Source: Paenibacillus daejeonensis DSM 15491
GTDB taxonomy: Bacteria > Bacillota > Bacilli > Paenibacillales > Paenibacillaceae
DNA: 64,000 nucleotides
Direction of reading: 5' to 3'
Assembly: GCF_000378385.1 (NCBI RefSeq)
Contig: NZ_KB899663.1
Location: 103,417 to 167,416 of the forward strand
Part shown: piece after piece, positions 41,840-52,700 of the stretch
Layout of the letters: each line of letters opens with the position of its first letter
Position numbering within the stretch: position 1 is the stretch's first letter
Translations under genes and position numbers: made by a program
Notes under the pieces: model-generated
Database searches by the model: none
What the model was told of the DNA's origin: nothing
The model's input: only the letters and a program-made list of their open reading frames with translations

Positions 41840-44800
41840 ATGAAACGATTGAATGCCAAGTTCTTACCGATTCTGCTGGTCTTTGCGCTGCTGATCGGAC
41901 TGCTGCCCGAACCAACTATTCGTGCGGTAAGCTCAGAGGGTTTATTCCCGATGCTGCCTCCAGATGAGTCCATCACGATATCGGAGCAGGTGCTCCAAGG
42001 CGATACGGCGATGCTGTCGGATCTTGCCCCCCCTGAATTGGAAGAAGCGCCGGCTTATATTACCGCTTCGCCCTATGTCATCCGGGGACGAGCGCCGCTC
42101 GGATCAGAAGTCACACTAACTATGCGGTGGGCCGACGGCATGCGTTATTCGTATCGGGGCTCAGCATCGGAACCGGTGTCAGGACAGCCGGATTGGGGTG
42201 CTTTTGCGATTCCTGTCGGGTTCACGGATCAGGGCGTACATGAATGGTCGGCCTATGCCGAGCTGGAGGGTCTGCGCAGCGCGGATTCCGTGGTCCGGCG
42301 GACGAACTTCGATTCCGTGGCTCCCAATGCGCCGTTCTCGGTCAGGATCAGCGAAGGTGAACCCAATCAGCTTGTTTTGGAATGGGAGCAGCCGCTAGTT
42401 GAGGGGCCGGGTGGCGAGGCGATCCCCGACGACAGTGTAGTTCACTACACCCTTACGCGCAACGGCGAACCCGCAGCCACGACATCGGATCTGTTCTATA
42501 TCGATAGCGGGCTGGAGGAGATGACCTTCTATCGTTACGAAGTTCGAGCAGTCGACGCAGCGGGCAATGTATCGTCTCCCTATCCTGCCGAAGCGGCGAC
42601 CTTTCATCGCAATGCGGAGCTGATCGCCCGGATTCAGGACGGTGAGTCGTATCAGCTGCAAAAGCCCGTTATGAGCAAAGATGGCGGGACGCTCGCTTTT
42701 GTCTCCGATGCGCCTGATCTGCCCGACGCGTCGGAGGAGGGGAAACCGGGCATCTACGTGTACAGGAGCTCCGATACTTCAATCTCCCGCATCGATGATA
42801 CAAACTTGTATACAGAACGAATCACAAGAAAACTGGCAGTTAGCAGAGGTGGGCGTTATCTAGCTTACATCAAGCACGACGGGTTGCCTGGTCAAGAGAA
42901 TGTCCACCTCTACGATCATACGACTCGTGAGATTACGGCGGTTACCGAAGCTTCTGTTGGCGCGATTCTCGATCTCAGTATGAGCGACGACGGGGCCAGG
43001 CTTGCCTTCGTCTCCGATGCAGATGGCATCGTGCCGGGGGATGAGGACGGAAGCCTGGATGTCTTCTTGTATACCCTGTCGGGCGGCGACATCCGGCGCC
43101 TGCCGAAGACAGATAATACTGGGCGCATGCTGGAGGACCCAGGTGCTGCTGTCCTGAGCGGAGACGGCAAGCAATTGTTTTTTCATGCGAGGAGAGCTAG
43201 TGAACCTGGCGGCTCGGGCTATTCGAATTGGGAAGCGTTCGTCTACGATGTGGCCAGCGGGGAGATCAAGCCGCTCGGGATCGAACTCGGCAGTGGCGAG
43301 CCCCTGTTTGTAACTCAAATCAGCCCTTCCTATGACGGCCGACACCTCGCACTGATCGCCAGTCAGGGGTTGCAGCCCAGACGTGCGTATATCCATGACA
43401 GAGAAGCAGGAACAACCGTGCCAGTGTATGCTGCGGGAGGCTTGCCTGGGGATGTCTCTGTTAGCCGGGCGGAGCTCGACGACGCAGGCCGCTATGTATT
43501 GCTTCACTATACAAACCGGAATTCTGTGAACGACCCGGCTGCCGGTCCGTTCAACTCGCGAGTAGGCGTCATTCGTTTTGATTGGCGGACACAGGAGTTC
43601 CGGTATGTCGGTAATCGTTCTCGAGAAACGGTGGAGGCGAGTATTGGCGGCGACGGCGAGCGGGCGGCATTCTTGGTCTACAAGTCGCTGTATACCGTCT
43701 GCCTCGCCGAGGAATGTCCTGATACCCCCCCGCCCGGTCCGGGGATCAGTCGGGTGCTGGTATCGGTGCAATCGCCTGTCAATGGTCATATTCCCTTAGA
43801 AGGCAAGCTGACTGTGGCCGCCTTCGGTCCGCCGGACGGCGAGCTGGCTGCCGTAATCGGGTACCGGGATCATACGGGGGAGTCGCAGGAGTCGCGCCTG
43901 CCCTTGCCGGAGACGGCGGGAGGTGCAGGTGTCTACCGGGAAACATGGCAGCTACCGCCTCACGTGCGGATGATTACGTCGCTCCGGGTAGAGTCGGTAT
44001 CGGATCCGCAGGTTCGCCTCGATGTCGAAGAAGGCTTGCTGCCGATTCGAGTCGCCGGGGAATTGGAGGCCGTTCTGACTTCGGCGCACAGAGAAGGCCT
44101 GACAGGAGCTTATATCACGGTTCAAAGTCCATCCAACAAAGGGGCCGCCGGCACGGTCATCGATGGTCGGGACCGTTACCGTCTGTCGCTGCCGGAAGGC
44201 GACGACTATCGGCTTCGCATTGTGTCGCTGCAGGGCACGCTGCTGCAGGAGAGTGGGCCGGTTGCAATCGTGGGCGGAGAGCGAGTGGCGGCTGAAGTTA
44301 CAGCGGAGCCGGTAGCGTCGCTGGCTGTTCGGCTGGAGCTGCCCACAGGAGCCGTGCTTCGCGCGGCTGAAGTTGTTTTTGTCCACTCAGATTCGGGGGA
44401 GAGAATTCGGACCAAAGCCGATCTCAATGGTAACTATGTGCTCCCTGGGGTCCATTATGCGGGAGCGCAATGGCGAATAGAGACGACGGTTCAGGAGCCT
44501 TACGCTACGCCCCCTGCGGATCAAATCACGCTGCTTCCGGGTAGCAATGTCAGAGTTTACCCGATGAGGCTGCAGCCGGACGGGGCAGTACAGGGAGTGG
44601 TCACGACAATGGATGGCAGTCCTGTGGCGGGGGCTCAAGTCAAGCTGCTGCGAAGCTCGGAAGGAGAAGTAGCCATCGCTCGAACGGACGAGGATGGTAA
44701 GTACAGGGTCGCTGCTCCGCGCGGCAGCTACAAGCTCACCGTGGTTCCGGCTGTCCCGCCCTTCAATGTCGATGCTTCTGCTGTGATCGATCTGGTGCCG

Positions 44801-47800
44801 GGCGTTGAGAAGAACCAAGACTTCAGCCTGGTGCCGCTGGAGCGGGCAAGGATTAATCTGAATGTGGTGCAAAAGCGGCTGCAGGAGGATTGGATGCGGA
44901 TTCCGATCAAGGACGTCACCGCTTACAATTCCTACGCTATGACAGTTACAGGTACTAATGGCCGATATTCCAGTTGGTTGAATGTCAAAGAAAATGCCGT
45001 CATTGTCGACGGCAAGCCCGGCGACGGACTGAGGGTGTGTATTGATGGCGCGGCTTTTGGGATGACTGCTTCTTGTGTGAACGAAGTCCTGGATGACTAT
45101 AACGAAGCGTCGGTGCGTCTGGAGATCGAAGAGAAAGCAAGGATTAGCGGTTCCGTGGCTTCATACAGGCCAGGAGACAACATCACTCTTATTACCCAAA
45201 TCTACAATGAAGGCTGGCGTACGGTTAGCAGGAAATCCCAGATAGCAACCAGCGGGCACTTCGAGATTCCGCTTCCGGATACGGGCCGCATCAGACTTCA
45301 AATTCGTCGCACGGTGGCTTCCGTAATGACGACCACGACGGTAGAAAGGGAGGTCGGAGACGGCGAAATCCTGAACCTGGGCTCAGTCGAGCTGCGCGAT
45401 GCAGGCGATTTGTTCTATGGTCTCGAGGGCAACGGACTGGATGTCCGCGGGGAAGCGCTGCCCGGAGAGAGTGTGAGTGTGCATGGTAGCTACCGCCTGC
45501 AGCCCAGACCTGCTCGTACACTGCAGGACGCTAGGCTACGGATCGAAGTGCCAGCCGGCGCTGAGCTCATCACGGGCAGTGTTGTGAAAGACGCCGTACC
45601 AGTCGAACCGGTCAGTGTTAGTGAGCACATCTATGAAGTGCCGATCGGCACTCTGACGGCAGGGGACGGAGGTTCAATCTCCTATCGGGTGCGGCTGGAT
45701 CCGGATCTATCTCGTGCCGTCGATCCGTCTCTGCATATCGCTTATCGGTCATCATCGGAAGCGGCGCTAATCGAGGAGTTAATCGGCTCGGCGCGCGTGG
45801 TTCCAGTGCGTATTACGCTGACGGCACCGGAGCGCAGCAGCCGTGCACTCATTCAGGTCAGCGGGCGGGCGCCCGCCGGCAGTGAAGTTACTGTGTATGC
45901 CGGTGGCGTAGAGAGCGGTCTGGCCCGGGCGTCTTCCGGCGGGCTTTGGCGGACGGAAATCGTGCTGCCAGAGCGGGGAGATGCTCCACTCTGGGGTGAG
46001 GAAGCCACGCATCGACTTGTCGCGGTTGCGGCCAGTAACGGAGGCTACACTTCATCCAATGCGGCTTACGTTGCTTTTGACCCCCGCCTGCCGGTCATGA
46101 CCGGGATCAGCATGAGGCAGACGGACGGGCGGGAATACCATTTCGACCCAGGTGAAGGCGTCGCACGATTTCCGTTTGTAGTTGTACCTTACAAAGATAT
46201 TCGGTTTCGTATCCACTTCGACCATCCGGAACGGGTGACGAATGTCAGAGTGGCCTTCGATCATCAATCTTACGGAGCCTATTATTTGAGCAAAGAGGGC
46301 CATTATGAATCTTACGTCAGGCTGGGTAGTGGATTGTCCAGTCCCGTATATGTGACGTATGACGTGATCCCGCCGACGCTCCCGCCGGCTCCCGCCGTCG
46401 TCAGCGATGAGGCGGCTCAGGCTGCCGCGGCCAGGCTGCCTGCTGCGTGGAGCAAGGCGTCGTATGCGATACTCGATGATGAAGAGGCGGTCGAAGCCTT
46501 GGGCCTGGAAGCCGTAAAGCCTGCGGGACCTGGGGAATACCGATCTCGGGTCATTCGAACGACGATGGGCAACCCCGAAGGATATGTCGGTTACACCCAA
46601 CTTACGGCGACAAGGACCAGGGGCGCCTCGGGCTCACGTCCTTACCGTGATGTGGCGACTGAAATGGAAGCGACGGACAAAGGTCTGCGGCTGACGATGC
46701 GGGCAACGTTCGATGCAGCCTTCCTAAGCGGTGAAGCCGCTGGAAGGATATCGGCTGACAGTGCCCGCAACAAAGACGATGTGGACCAAGTGGTCATCGC
46801 GCTGTCCACGCTGTATCCGACCAGCGGCGCGATAGGCGCGCTGGATATCGCCAACAACCTCCGCAGCTATGTAACCGATATGGATGATTTCTTCGACTAT
46901 GCGGAAGAGCTGTTGAAATTCCAGGACGAGATTGCCTATACCGAATGCCACGCGCCGAGCCGGCAGCACTACCATGAGATGACCGAGCTGCTCTATCAGC
47001 GAGCTCAAAACGGGCTGGTCATTAAAAACGGCATCACGGGGATATCTCTTATTACCTCTGCGATCGGAACCGTGCCGGCTTGGCTGGGCTTCAGCTCCAG
47101 CCAGGTGTTGCTGAATCTCGGCTCGGCGGCGAAGAACGCGTGGCACGACCGATTGAACGAGCTGAAAGCAGACTTCAAGGAAAATCAGGCTTGGCGAGAC
47201 ACGATGGCGGGAGCCGGGGCCATCGACCGCTGCCGGACGCCCAAGGACGAGGAGCAGCGAGATGAGCGCGGAGAGCGCAGGGAGCGCCCGGACAAGGTGG
47301 CCGATCCAGTCTGGATTTGGGACCCCAGCGGTTATGTATACGAGGCTGTGCCAAGCAACCGTCTGGAAGGCGTCAAAGCCGTGTTGTATGAGCTTAATAC
47401 GGATACCGGTGAATGGCTCCAGTGGGATGCGGAATGGTACCTGCAGCAGAATCCGCTGCATACTGACCAGGAAGGTCGCTATGGCTGGGATGTGCCGGAG
47501 GGTATCTGGCAGGTGCGTTATGAAAAGGATGGCTACGAGCCAGCGGAGAGCGCAGAGTTGACCGTACTGCCGCCTCACTTCGACGTTAATATCCCGATGG
47601 TGTCGCGCAAGCCGCCGACGGTCGCTTACGCTGCCGGTGACGACGCGCCATCGGTGGAAATCGCCTTCAGCAAGCCGATGCTTGCGAACAGTCTGCACAC
47701 CGGCGTGATCCTGCTGGCAGATGAGGAAGGCTTGCCGGTGGCGGGCAGCATAACCGCTGTGTCGCCCGAACCGATGGCCGATGGCCGAACGGTCGCCAGC

Positions 47801-49672
47801 CGGTTTGTGTTCGAGCCTGGCCAGACGCTCGCAGCCGGCGCAACGTACCGGTTGACCGTGCTGCCGGAAGTGCTGAGCTATGCTGATGTCCCGATGACGA
47901 GTCCATTCGAGACTAAGCTGCTCATCCGTGCCGCGGGCGCACCGCCCACAGAGCAGGTTCAGGAGATGGAGCTGGTCCCGGGAGTGCGCGAGATGATTGT
48001 GAAATGGCAATCCGCCGAGTCTCCGGAGGCTGGCGCCGTCAGATTGTACTGGCGGCAAGCCGACGGTGAGTTTCATGGGCCGTTCGAACAGATGGCAGGG
48101 GAGGGCTTCTATGTCTTGAACGGACTGGAGCCCGGATCGCGTTATGAAGTCAGGCTGGCAACAGCAGGAAGAAACGGTGCGGAATCGGTCGGTGTCACGA
48201 TGATTGGTGAGACGTTGGAAGAGCCGGAGTTCGAAGTGGACCAAGTACCGCCTGGCGAAGTGAGCGGCCTGGTCGTGCAGCGTGCCGGAGCGCAGGCCCT
48301 GCAACTGGCGTGGCGGGATCCGGCCGATGCAGACCTGCGTTCGGTCCGGATAGCCTGGCGGGCGAAGGGGGAGCGCGAGTACGGTAACGCCGTTAGCGTA
48401 CCCGCAGGTAGGCAGGGACTGCGTATCGATTCTCTGTCCGTGAATACGGATTATGAAGTTCTGGTGAGCACGGTCGATCGCCGGATGAATCGTTCGGACG
48501 GACTTGCCGCGCAAGGCAGCACGAAGCAGCCGGCGGAGCCGCCGCCTCCCGGAGGTCCACCCCCGGGTCCGGTGCCGGGCGGCCCGCCTCCCGGAGAGAA
48601 GCCTGGCCCTGATCCGCAAGTCCCACCGCCAGGAGCTGGCAGTGCAGACGAGGAAGTGCAGGTTGGCCGTGCGGCGAGTACGTGGTCTGGCTTTGATGGA
48701 AGCATCGCCCTGGAGATCGTTGCCAACACCTTCGCCGACGGGCAGCGACTACGCATCCGACGGCTACAAGATACAGAAGCTCCAATTCCGTCTGGGATGC
48801 TGGTCTACAGCGACGCTTTCCGGATCGAGGCGGAGAGGATCCGTGAGTTTGGCCGGCAGCTCAGACTGCTCCTCGCCTATGATGAGAAACAGGCGCAAGG
48901 GCTTGATCTTCGCAAGCTCAGTCTCTTCCGCTATGAAGAAGGCTCCCGCAGCTGGAGTTATATCGGCGGCGTAAAGGACGCGGGAGGGCAGAGAATCGCC
49001 GCAGAAATCCGGCAACCCGGGGTTTATGCAATCCTGTCTGCGAAGACGACGTTTGCCGATCTGCAAGGTCATTGGGCTCGTGAAAGCATCGAAGTCTTGG
49101 CTGGACGGACGATTGTGAATGGGAGGCGCCCGGATCGGTTCGAGCCCTCGGGCATGTTGACCCGGGCGGAGCTGGCCAAATTACTGCTCGTCATGAACGG
49201 CGGCGCGGCAATGGCGGTTAACGGCAATCATGGCCATGACAGAAGGGTTGGCGCTGGCCCTAACGCCGCACAGGCATTTGCCGACGTGCCAAGTCATGCC
49301 TGGTATGCCTCTTATGTGAACGAGGCCGCTGCGGCGGGATGGATGCAGGGCAGCGGTACCGCCTTCCGGCCGGATGACTGGGTGAGTCGACAGGAACTGG
49401 CTGCCGTCTTCGTCCGATTGCTGGGATTGGAGGACAGGGCAGTAATAGCCATGCGGGAGATGCAGAATAGCGGAGCCATCCCTGGCTTCAAGGACGGCCA
49501 GGCCGTGGCTTCCTGGGCTGTCGGCTACGTGGAGACCGCGCGCTTGGCTGGGCTGATGAAGGGCGACACGGACTCCGCGTTCCGGCCTCTCTCAGGTGCC
49601 ACCCGGGCCGAGGCCGTGATACTGCTGCTCCGCGCGATGGAGCAGCTCGGCTTGGTAGACCAGGCACTGTAA
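41840..49672 (+). CDS. Giant SLH-anchored surface protein with TolB-like propeller and FN3 domains
   Basis: 2610 aa. ATG 41840 follows AAGGGA by 10 nt and begins a signal peptide. Domains: fibronectin III-like (about 165-260, TFYRYEVRAVDAAGN), a TolB/WD40-like beta-propeller (about 265-615, repeats such as GGTLAFVSDAPDLPD, GARLAFVSDADGI and GKQLFFHA), carboxypeptidase-regulatory-like modules (about 860-1010), beta-sandwich repeats, and FN3-like modules (about 2040-2210, ARTEVRLATAGRNG-like). A Pro/Gly linker (about 2232-2270) leads to an Ig-like part, then three SLH domains (about 2404, 2479, 2545; TFADLQGHWA, AFADVPSHAWYA, PGFKDGQAVASWA) for cell-wall-polymer anchoring. The size suggests an adhesion or polymer-handling scaffold. 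Confidence 0.9.
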   Translation: MKRLNAKFLPILLVFALLIGLLPEPTIRAVSSEGLFPMLPPDESITISEQVLQGDTAMLSDLAPPELEEAPAYITASPYVIRGRAPLGSEVTLTMRWADGMRYSYRGSASEPVSGQPDWGAFAIPVGFTDQGVHEWSAYAELEGLRSADSVVRRTNFDSVAPNAPFSVRISEGEPNQLVLEWEQPLVEGPGGEAIPDDSVVHYTLTRNGEPAATTSDLFYIDSGLEEMTFYRYEVRAVDAAGNVSSPYPAEAATFHRNAELIARIQDGESYQLQKPVMSKDGGTLAFVSDAPDLPDASEEGKPGIYVYRSSDTSISRIDDTNLYTERITRKLAVSRGGRYLAYIKHDGLPGQENVHLYDHTTREITAVTEASVGAILDLSMSDDGARLAFVSDADGIVPGDEDGSLDVFLYTLSGGDIRRLPKTDNTGRMLEDPGAAVLSGDGKQLFFHARRASEPGGSGYSNWEAFVYDVASGEIKPLGIELGSGEPLFVTQISPSYDGRHLALIASQGLQPRRAYIHDREAGTTVPVYAAGGLPGDVSVSRAELDDAGRYVLLHYTNRNSVNDPAAGPFNSRVGVIRFDWRTQEFRYVGNRSRETVEASIGGDGERAAFLVYKSLYTVCLAEECPDTPPPGPGISRVLVSVQSPVNGHIPLEGKLTVAAFGPPDGELAAVIGYRDHTGESQESRLPLPETAGGAGVYRETWQLPPHVRMITSLRVESVSDPQVRLDVEEGLLPIRVAGELEAVLTSAHREGLTGAYITVQSPSNKGAAGTVIDGRDRYRLSLPEGDDYRLRIVSLQGTLLQESGPVAIVGGERVAAEVTAEPVASLAVRLELPTGAVLRAAEVVFVHSDSGERIRTKADLNGNYVLPGVHYAGAQWRIETTVQEPYATPPADQITLLPGSNVRVYPMRLQPDGAVQGVVTTMDGSPVAGAQVKLLRSSEGEVAIARTDEDGKYRVAAPRGSYKLTVVPAVPPFNVDASAVIDLVPGVEKNQDFSLVPLERARINLNVVQKRLQEDWMRIPIKDVTAYNSYAMTVTGTNGRYSSWLNVKENAVIVDGKPGDGLRVCIDGAAFGMTASCVNEVLDDYNEASVRLEIEEKARISGSVASYRPGDNITLITQIYNEGWRTVSRKSQIATSGHFEIPLPDTGRIRLQIRRTVASVMTTTTVEREVGDGEILNLGSVELRDAGDLFYGLEGNGLDVRGEALPGESVSVHGSYRLQPRPARTLQDARLRIEVPAGAELITGSVVKDAVPVEPVSVSEHIYEVPIGTLTAGDGGSISYRVRLDPDLSRAVDPSLHIAYRSSSEAALIEELIGSARVVPVRITLTAPERSSRALIQVSGRAPAGSEVTVYAGGVESGLARASSGGLWRTEIVLPERGDAPLWGEEATHRLVAVAASNGGYTSSNAAYVAFDPRLPVMTGISMRQTDGREYHFDPGEGVARFPFVVVPYKDIRFRIHFDHPERVTNVRVAFDHQSYGAYYLSKEGHYESYVRLGSGLSSPVYVTYDVIPPTLPPAPAVVSDEAAQAAAARLPAAWSKASYAILDDEEAVEALGLEAVKPAGPGEYRSRVIRTTMGNPEGYVGYTQLTATRTRGASGSRPYRDVATEMEATDKGLRLTMRATFDAAFLSGEAAGRISADSARNKDDVDQVVIALSTLYPTSGAIGALDIANNLRSYVTDMDDFFDYAEELLKFQDEIAYTECHAPSRQHYHEMTELLYQRAQNGLVIKNGITGISLITSAIGTVPAWLGFSSSQVLLNLGSAAKNAWHDRLNELKADFKENQAWRDTMAGAGAIDRCRTPKDEEQRDERGERRERPDKVADPVWIWDPSGYVYEAVPSNRLEGVKAVLYELNTDTGEWLQWDAEWYLQQNPLHTDQEGRYGWDVPEGIWQVRYEKDGYEPAESAELTVLPPHFDVNIPMVSRKPPTVAYAAGDDAPSVEIAFSKPMLANSLHTGVILLADEEGLPVAGSITAVSPEPMADGRTVASRFVFEPGQTLAAGATYRLTVLPEVLSYADVPMTSPFETKLLIRAAGAPPTEQVQEMELVPGVREMIVKWQSAESPEAGAVRLYWRQADGEFHGPFEQMAGEGFYVLNGLEPGSRYEVRLATAGRNGAESVGVTMIGETLEEPEFEVDQVPPGEVSGLVVQRAGAQALQLAWRDPADADLRSVRIAWRAKGEREYGNAVSVPAGRQGLRIDSLSVNTDYEVLVSTVDRRMNRSDGLAAQGSTKQPAEPPPPGGPPPGPVPGGPPPGEKPGPDPQVPPPGAGSADEEVQVGRAASTWSGFDGSIALEIVANTFADGQRLRIRRLQDTEAPIPSGMLVYSDAFRIEAERIREFGRQLRLLLAYDEKQAQGLDLRKLSLFRYEEGSRSWSYIGGVKDAGGQRIAAEIRQPGVYAILSAKTTFADLQGHWARESIEVLAGRTIVNGRRPDRFEPSGMLTRAELAKLLLVMNGGAAMAVNGNHGHDRRVGAGPNAAQAFADVPSHAWYASYVNEAAAAGWMQGSGTAFRPDDWVSRQELAAVFVRLLGLEDRAVIAMREMQNSGAIPGFKDGQAVASWAVGYVETARLAGLMKGDTDSAFRPLSGATRAEAVILLLRAMEQLGLVDQAL

Positions 49673-49706
49673 GGATATAAACTCATCTACTGGAGGAATC
49701 AATACG

Positions 49707-52700
49707 ATGCAGATATCATCTAGCGCATACCAAAATTACAAGACGAAAGGATTGGCAGTGCTGCTCATCGCAGCGCTGCTGATCAGCCAGCTGGTATGGC
49801 CCAAACAGCCGTCCTACGGACAGACGATCAAACCGCTCACAGTCTATGACGATGCTGTATCGGATGAATTCGTGAACTATAGCTGGGCCAACCACAGCTT
49901 GGAGGAAACATCGATGGTACGCGGCGGCGAGCGCTCGATCCGCTTCGTGCCGGGCGAAGGGCAAGCGCTCTACTTCTACAAGCATCGCGTCATGAATGCA
50001 GGTGATTATAAGACTCTGCGCTTCTGGGTACACGGTGGGCCGGGCGGCGGCCAGCAATTCAAACTGATTCTCACACTCGGGGGAGGAGCGCTGGCGGAGA
50101 TTGCTTCCAGCCAACTCTTCCCGGGCGGCGTGCCGGCTGGCGAGTGGCGTCAGGTCGAGGTGCCGCTGAGGCAGCTTGGTGTTACTGGTCTTCTCGACGG
50201 CATCCAGTTGTGGGGCCAGGGCCAGGGGAGCCAAGAGCCGCTGTACCTGGACGATATCGCCTTCTTCGGAGGAGACGGCGGCACTGATCCGGCGCCTGAA
50301 CCCGATCCCGGCGGCGATCTGGAGGTGACCGGACTGGCTTTTGAGCATAGCGAGCTGGTCATCCGTCAGGGACAGACCCGGACCGCCGTCCTGCACATGA
50401 TCCTGGAAGATGGTACGCGAACCGCGCCTCGGGAGGGAGTGGAATGGCTGATATCCGACGAAGCCGTCGCTACGGTAAGCGGAGGCAGAGTGCAGGCGCA
50501 GTCACCGGGCTCCGCGGTGATCCGCGCCGCCTATGGCAGCTTCAGCGCCCAACTGACGGTGCAGGTATTGGCAGTCGATCCGGAGCGGCCGGTCGAGTCG
50601 GTTGACGGACTGCATATCTTCGCTGATGCACTGGCCGAGACGGTAACCAATAACAGCTGGGGGGATGTGAGTCTGGATGAGACGGACATCGTCTACTCCG
50701 GCACGGAAGCGATCCGATTCCGTCCGATTGGCGATGCTGCACTCTATCTGTACAGCCACCGGATCCTGACGATGAATGAATACGACAAGCTATCCTTCTG
50801 GATCCATGGCGGTGAAGCGGGCGGCCAGGATGTACTGCTCAAGCTGACAGCCGGGGGGACAGCGGTATCGGAGCGCAGACTGGCTGAGGTGATTCCGGGC
50901 GGCATCCCTGCAGGTGAGTGGGCATATGTGGAGCTCCCGTTAACTGAGCTTGAGCTGCCTGACCGGCTGTTTGACGGTCTGCAATTCACAGGCGCTGCAG
51001 CGGGCGAGCAACCAGCGATCTACCTGGATGATATCGCCTTGACGGCCAAGCGTGCGGCGCAAGCCCGCATCGTCGAGATCCGCACCGACAAGCATGGGCT
51101 GGTCATGCTGCCCGGCGAGGTGCAACAGCTGGCGGGAGAAACGTTCCTCGCTTCCGGTGAGACCGGCGATATTACGACATTAGGCGAGTGGGCGGTCGAC
51201 CGTCCCGAGGTCGCTACAGTAGAAGAGGGTCGCATCACGGCCCATGCCGAAGGCATAGCAAGAATTACGCTGTCTTATGGGGATTTCAGGACGGATGCAT
51301 TTGTGCAGGTGACCGATGTCGTATCCGAGAACGTCTATGACGACCGGTTGGCAGCGGGTTACCGCAACTACAGTTGGCATGAGAAGGATTTCGCCCACAC
51401 GGCCCAGGTTCGTTCGGGTCAGTATGCGATTGCTTTCGACCCGAGCGGCTGGGACGGGGTCTGGATCTCGGGCGAGCAGAAGAAGCAGGTTGATCAGTAT
51501 TACGGCTTCCGGTTCTGGCTACATGGTGGGACGACGGGCGGTCAAGAGCTGCTCCTGCATGCTTATGACGGTGGACAGTCGATGGGGGCGGTGAATTTGG
51601 AACGTTTCTTGCCAGACCAATCGCTTCCTGCCAGTACATGGACAGAAGTGACAGTCAGTATGGCCGATCTGGGATTGGAATATGGCACGTTCGACGGCCT
51701 GATCCTGCAGGCGGGTACAGACCGCAGTCAGGGGCGAATCTATATTGACGATGTATCGCTGCTCCGCAACCCTTCGCCTGGAGAGCTGCCAGAGCCGCAG
51801 ATGCCTGTAATCGGCATCCAGGTGGATCGAGATGCAGAGCGACTGCCGATCAGTAGCCAAATCTATGGCATAAACTTTGATGAGCAGCATCCGACGACCT
51901 CTAAGCTTGCGTTCCCATTGGAGCGATGGGGAGGTAACCAAACGACTCGTTACAACTGGGAGCTGGATACGGCCAACCGGGCGGCAGACTGGTTTTTTAT
52001 TAATTATCCTTACGGCAATGACGATCCCGGCCAGCTGCCGTACGGCTCGACATCGGACCGCTTCATCGACCGAGTACTGGGGCGTGGAAACGATGTCCTG
52101 ATGACGATCCCGACGATCGGTTGGACGCCGAAGGAGCGTGCGGTAAGCTCAGGCTTCTCGATCAGGAAGTATGGCGCGCAAGAAAGCTGGGCTCCTGAAC
52201 TACGAGATGCTGGCAATGGTGTCCGGCCTGGAGGCGAGCTAATTACGGGCAATGATCCGGAGGACACCTCGAGGCGCGTCGACGAGACGTTCGCCACCCG
52301 CTGGGTAGAACATATGGCGCAGCTTTCAAACGGCGGGGTGCGATTGTATGCGTTGGACAACGAGCCGGAAATCTGGCATGTCACGCATCGCGATGTACAT
52401 CCGGATGCGCCGACCTACGATGAGCTATGGGAGAAGACAAAGTTATACGGCTCGGCGATTAAAGCGGTCGATGACGATGCCCAACTGCTCGGGCCGGTAT
52501 CCTGGGGCTGGTGTGCATACTTCTATTCTTCCGCGGACCAATGCGCCGACGGGCCCGACCGTCAGTCGCACGGCGGCACGCCGTTCCTGGAATGGTATCT
52601 TCAGCAGGTGGGGCGTCATGAAGATGAGACGAATGTGCGCCTGATTGATTATTTGACCGTCCACTATTACTCCCAAGAGACTGCAGTACCTTCTGCGGAC

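Noticed and set aside
46724-48619. 631-codon minus-strand ORF inside the giant SLH gene
   Set aside because: Arg/His-rich, no Shine-Dalgarno and no domain; it shadows the plus-strand gene.
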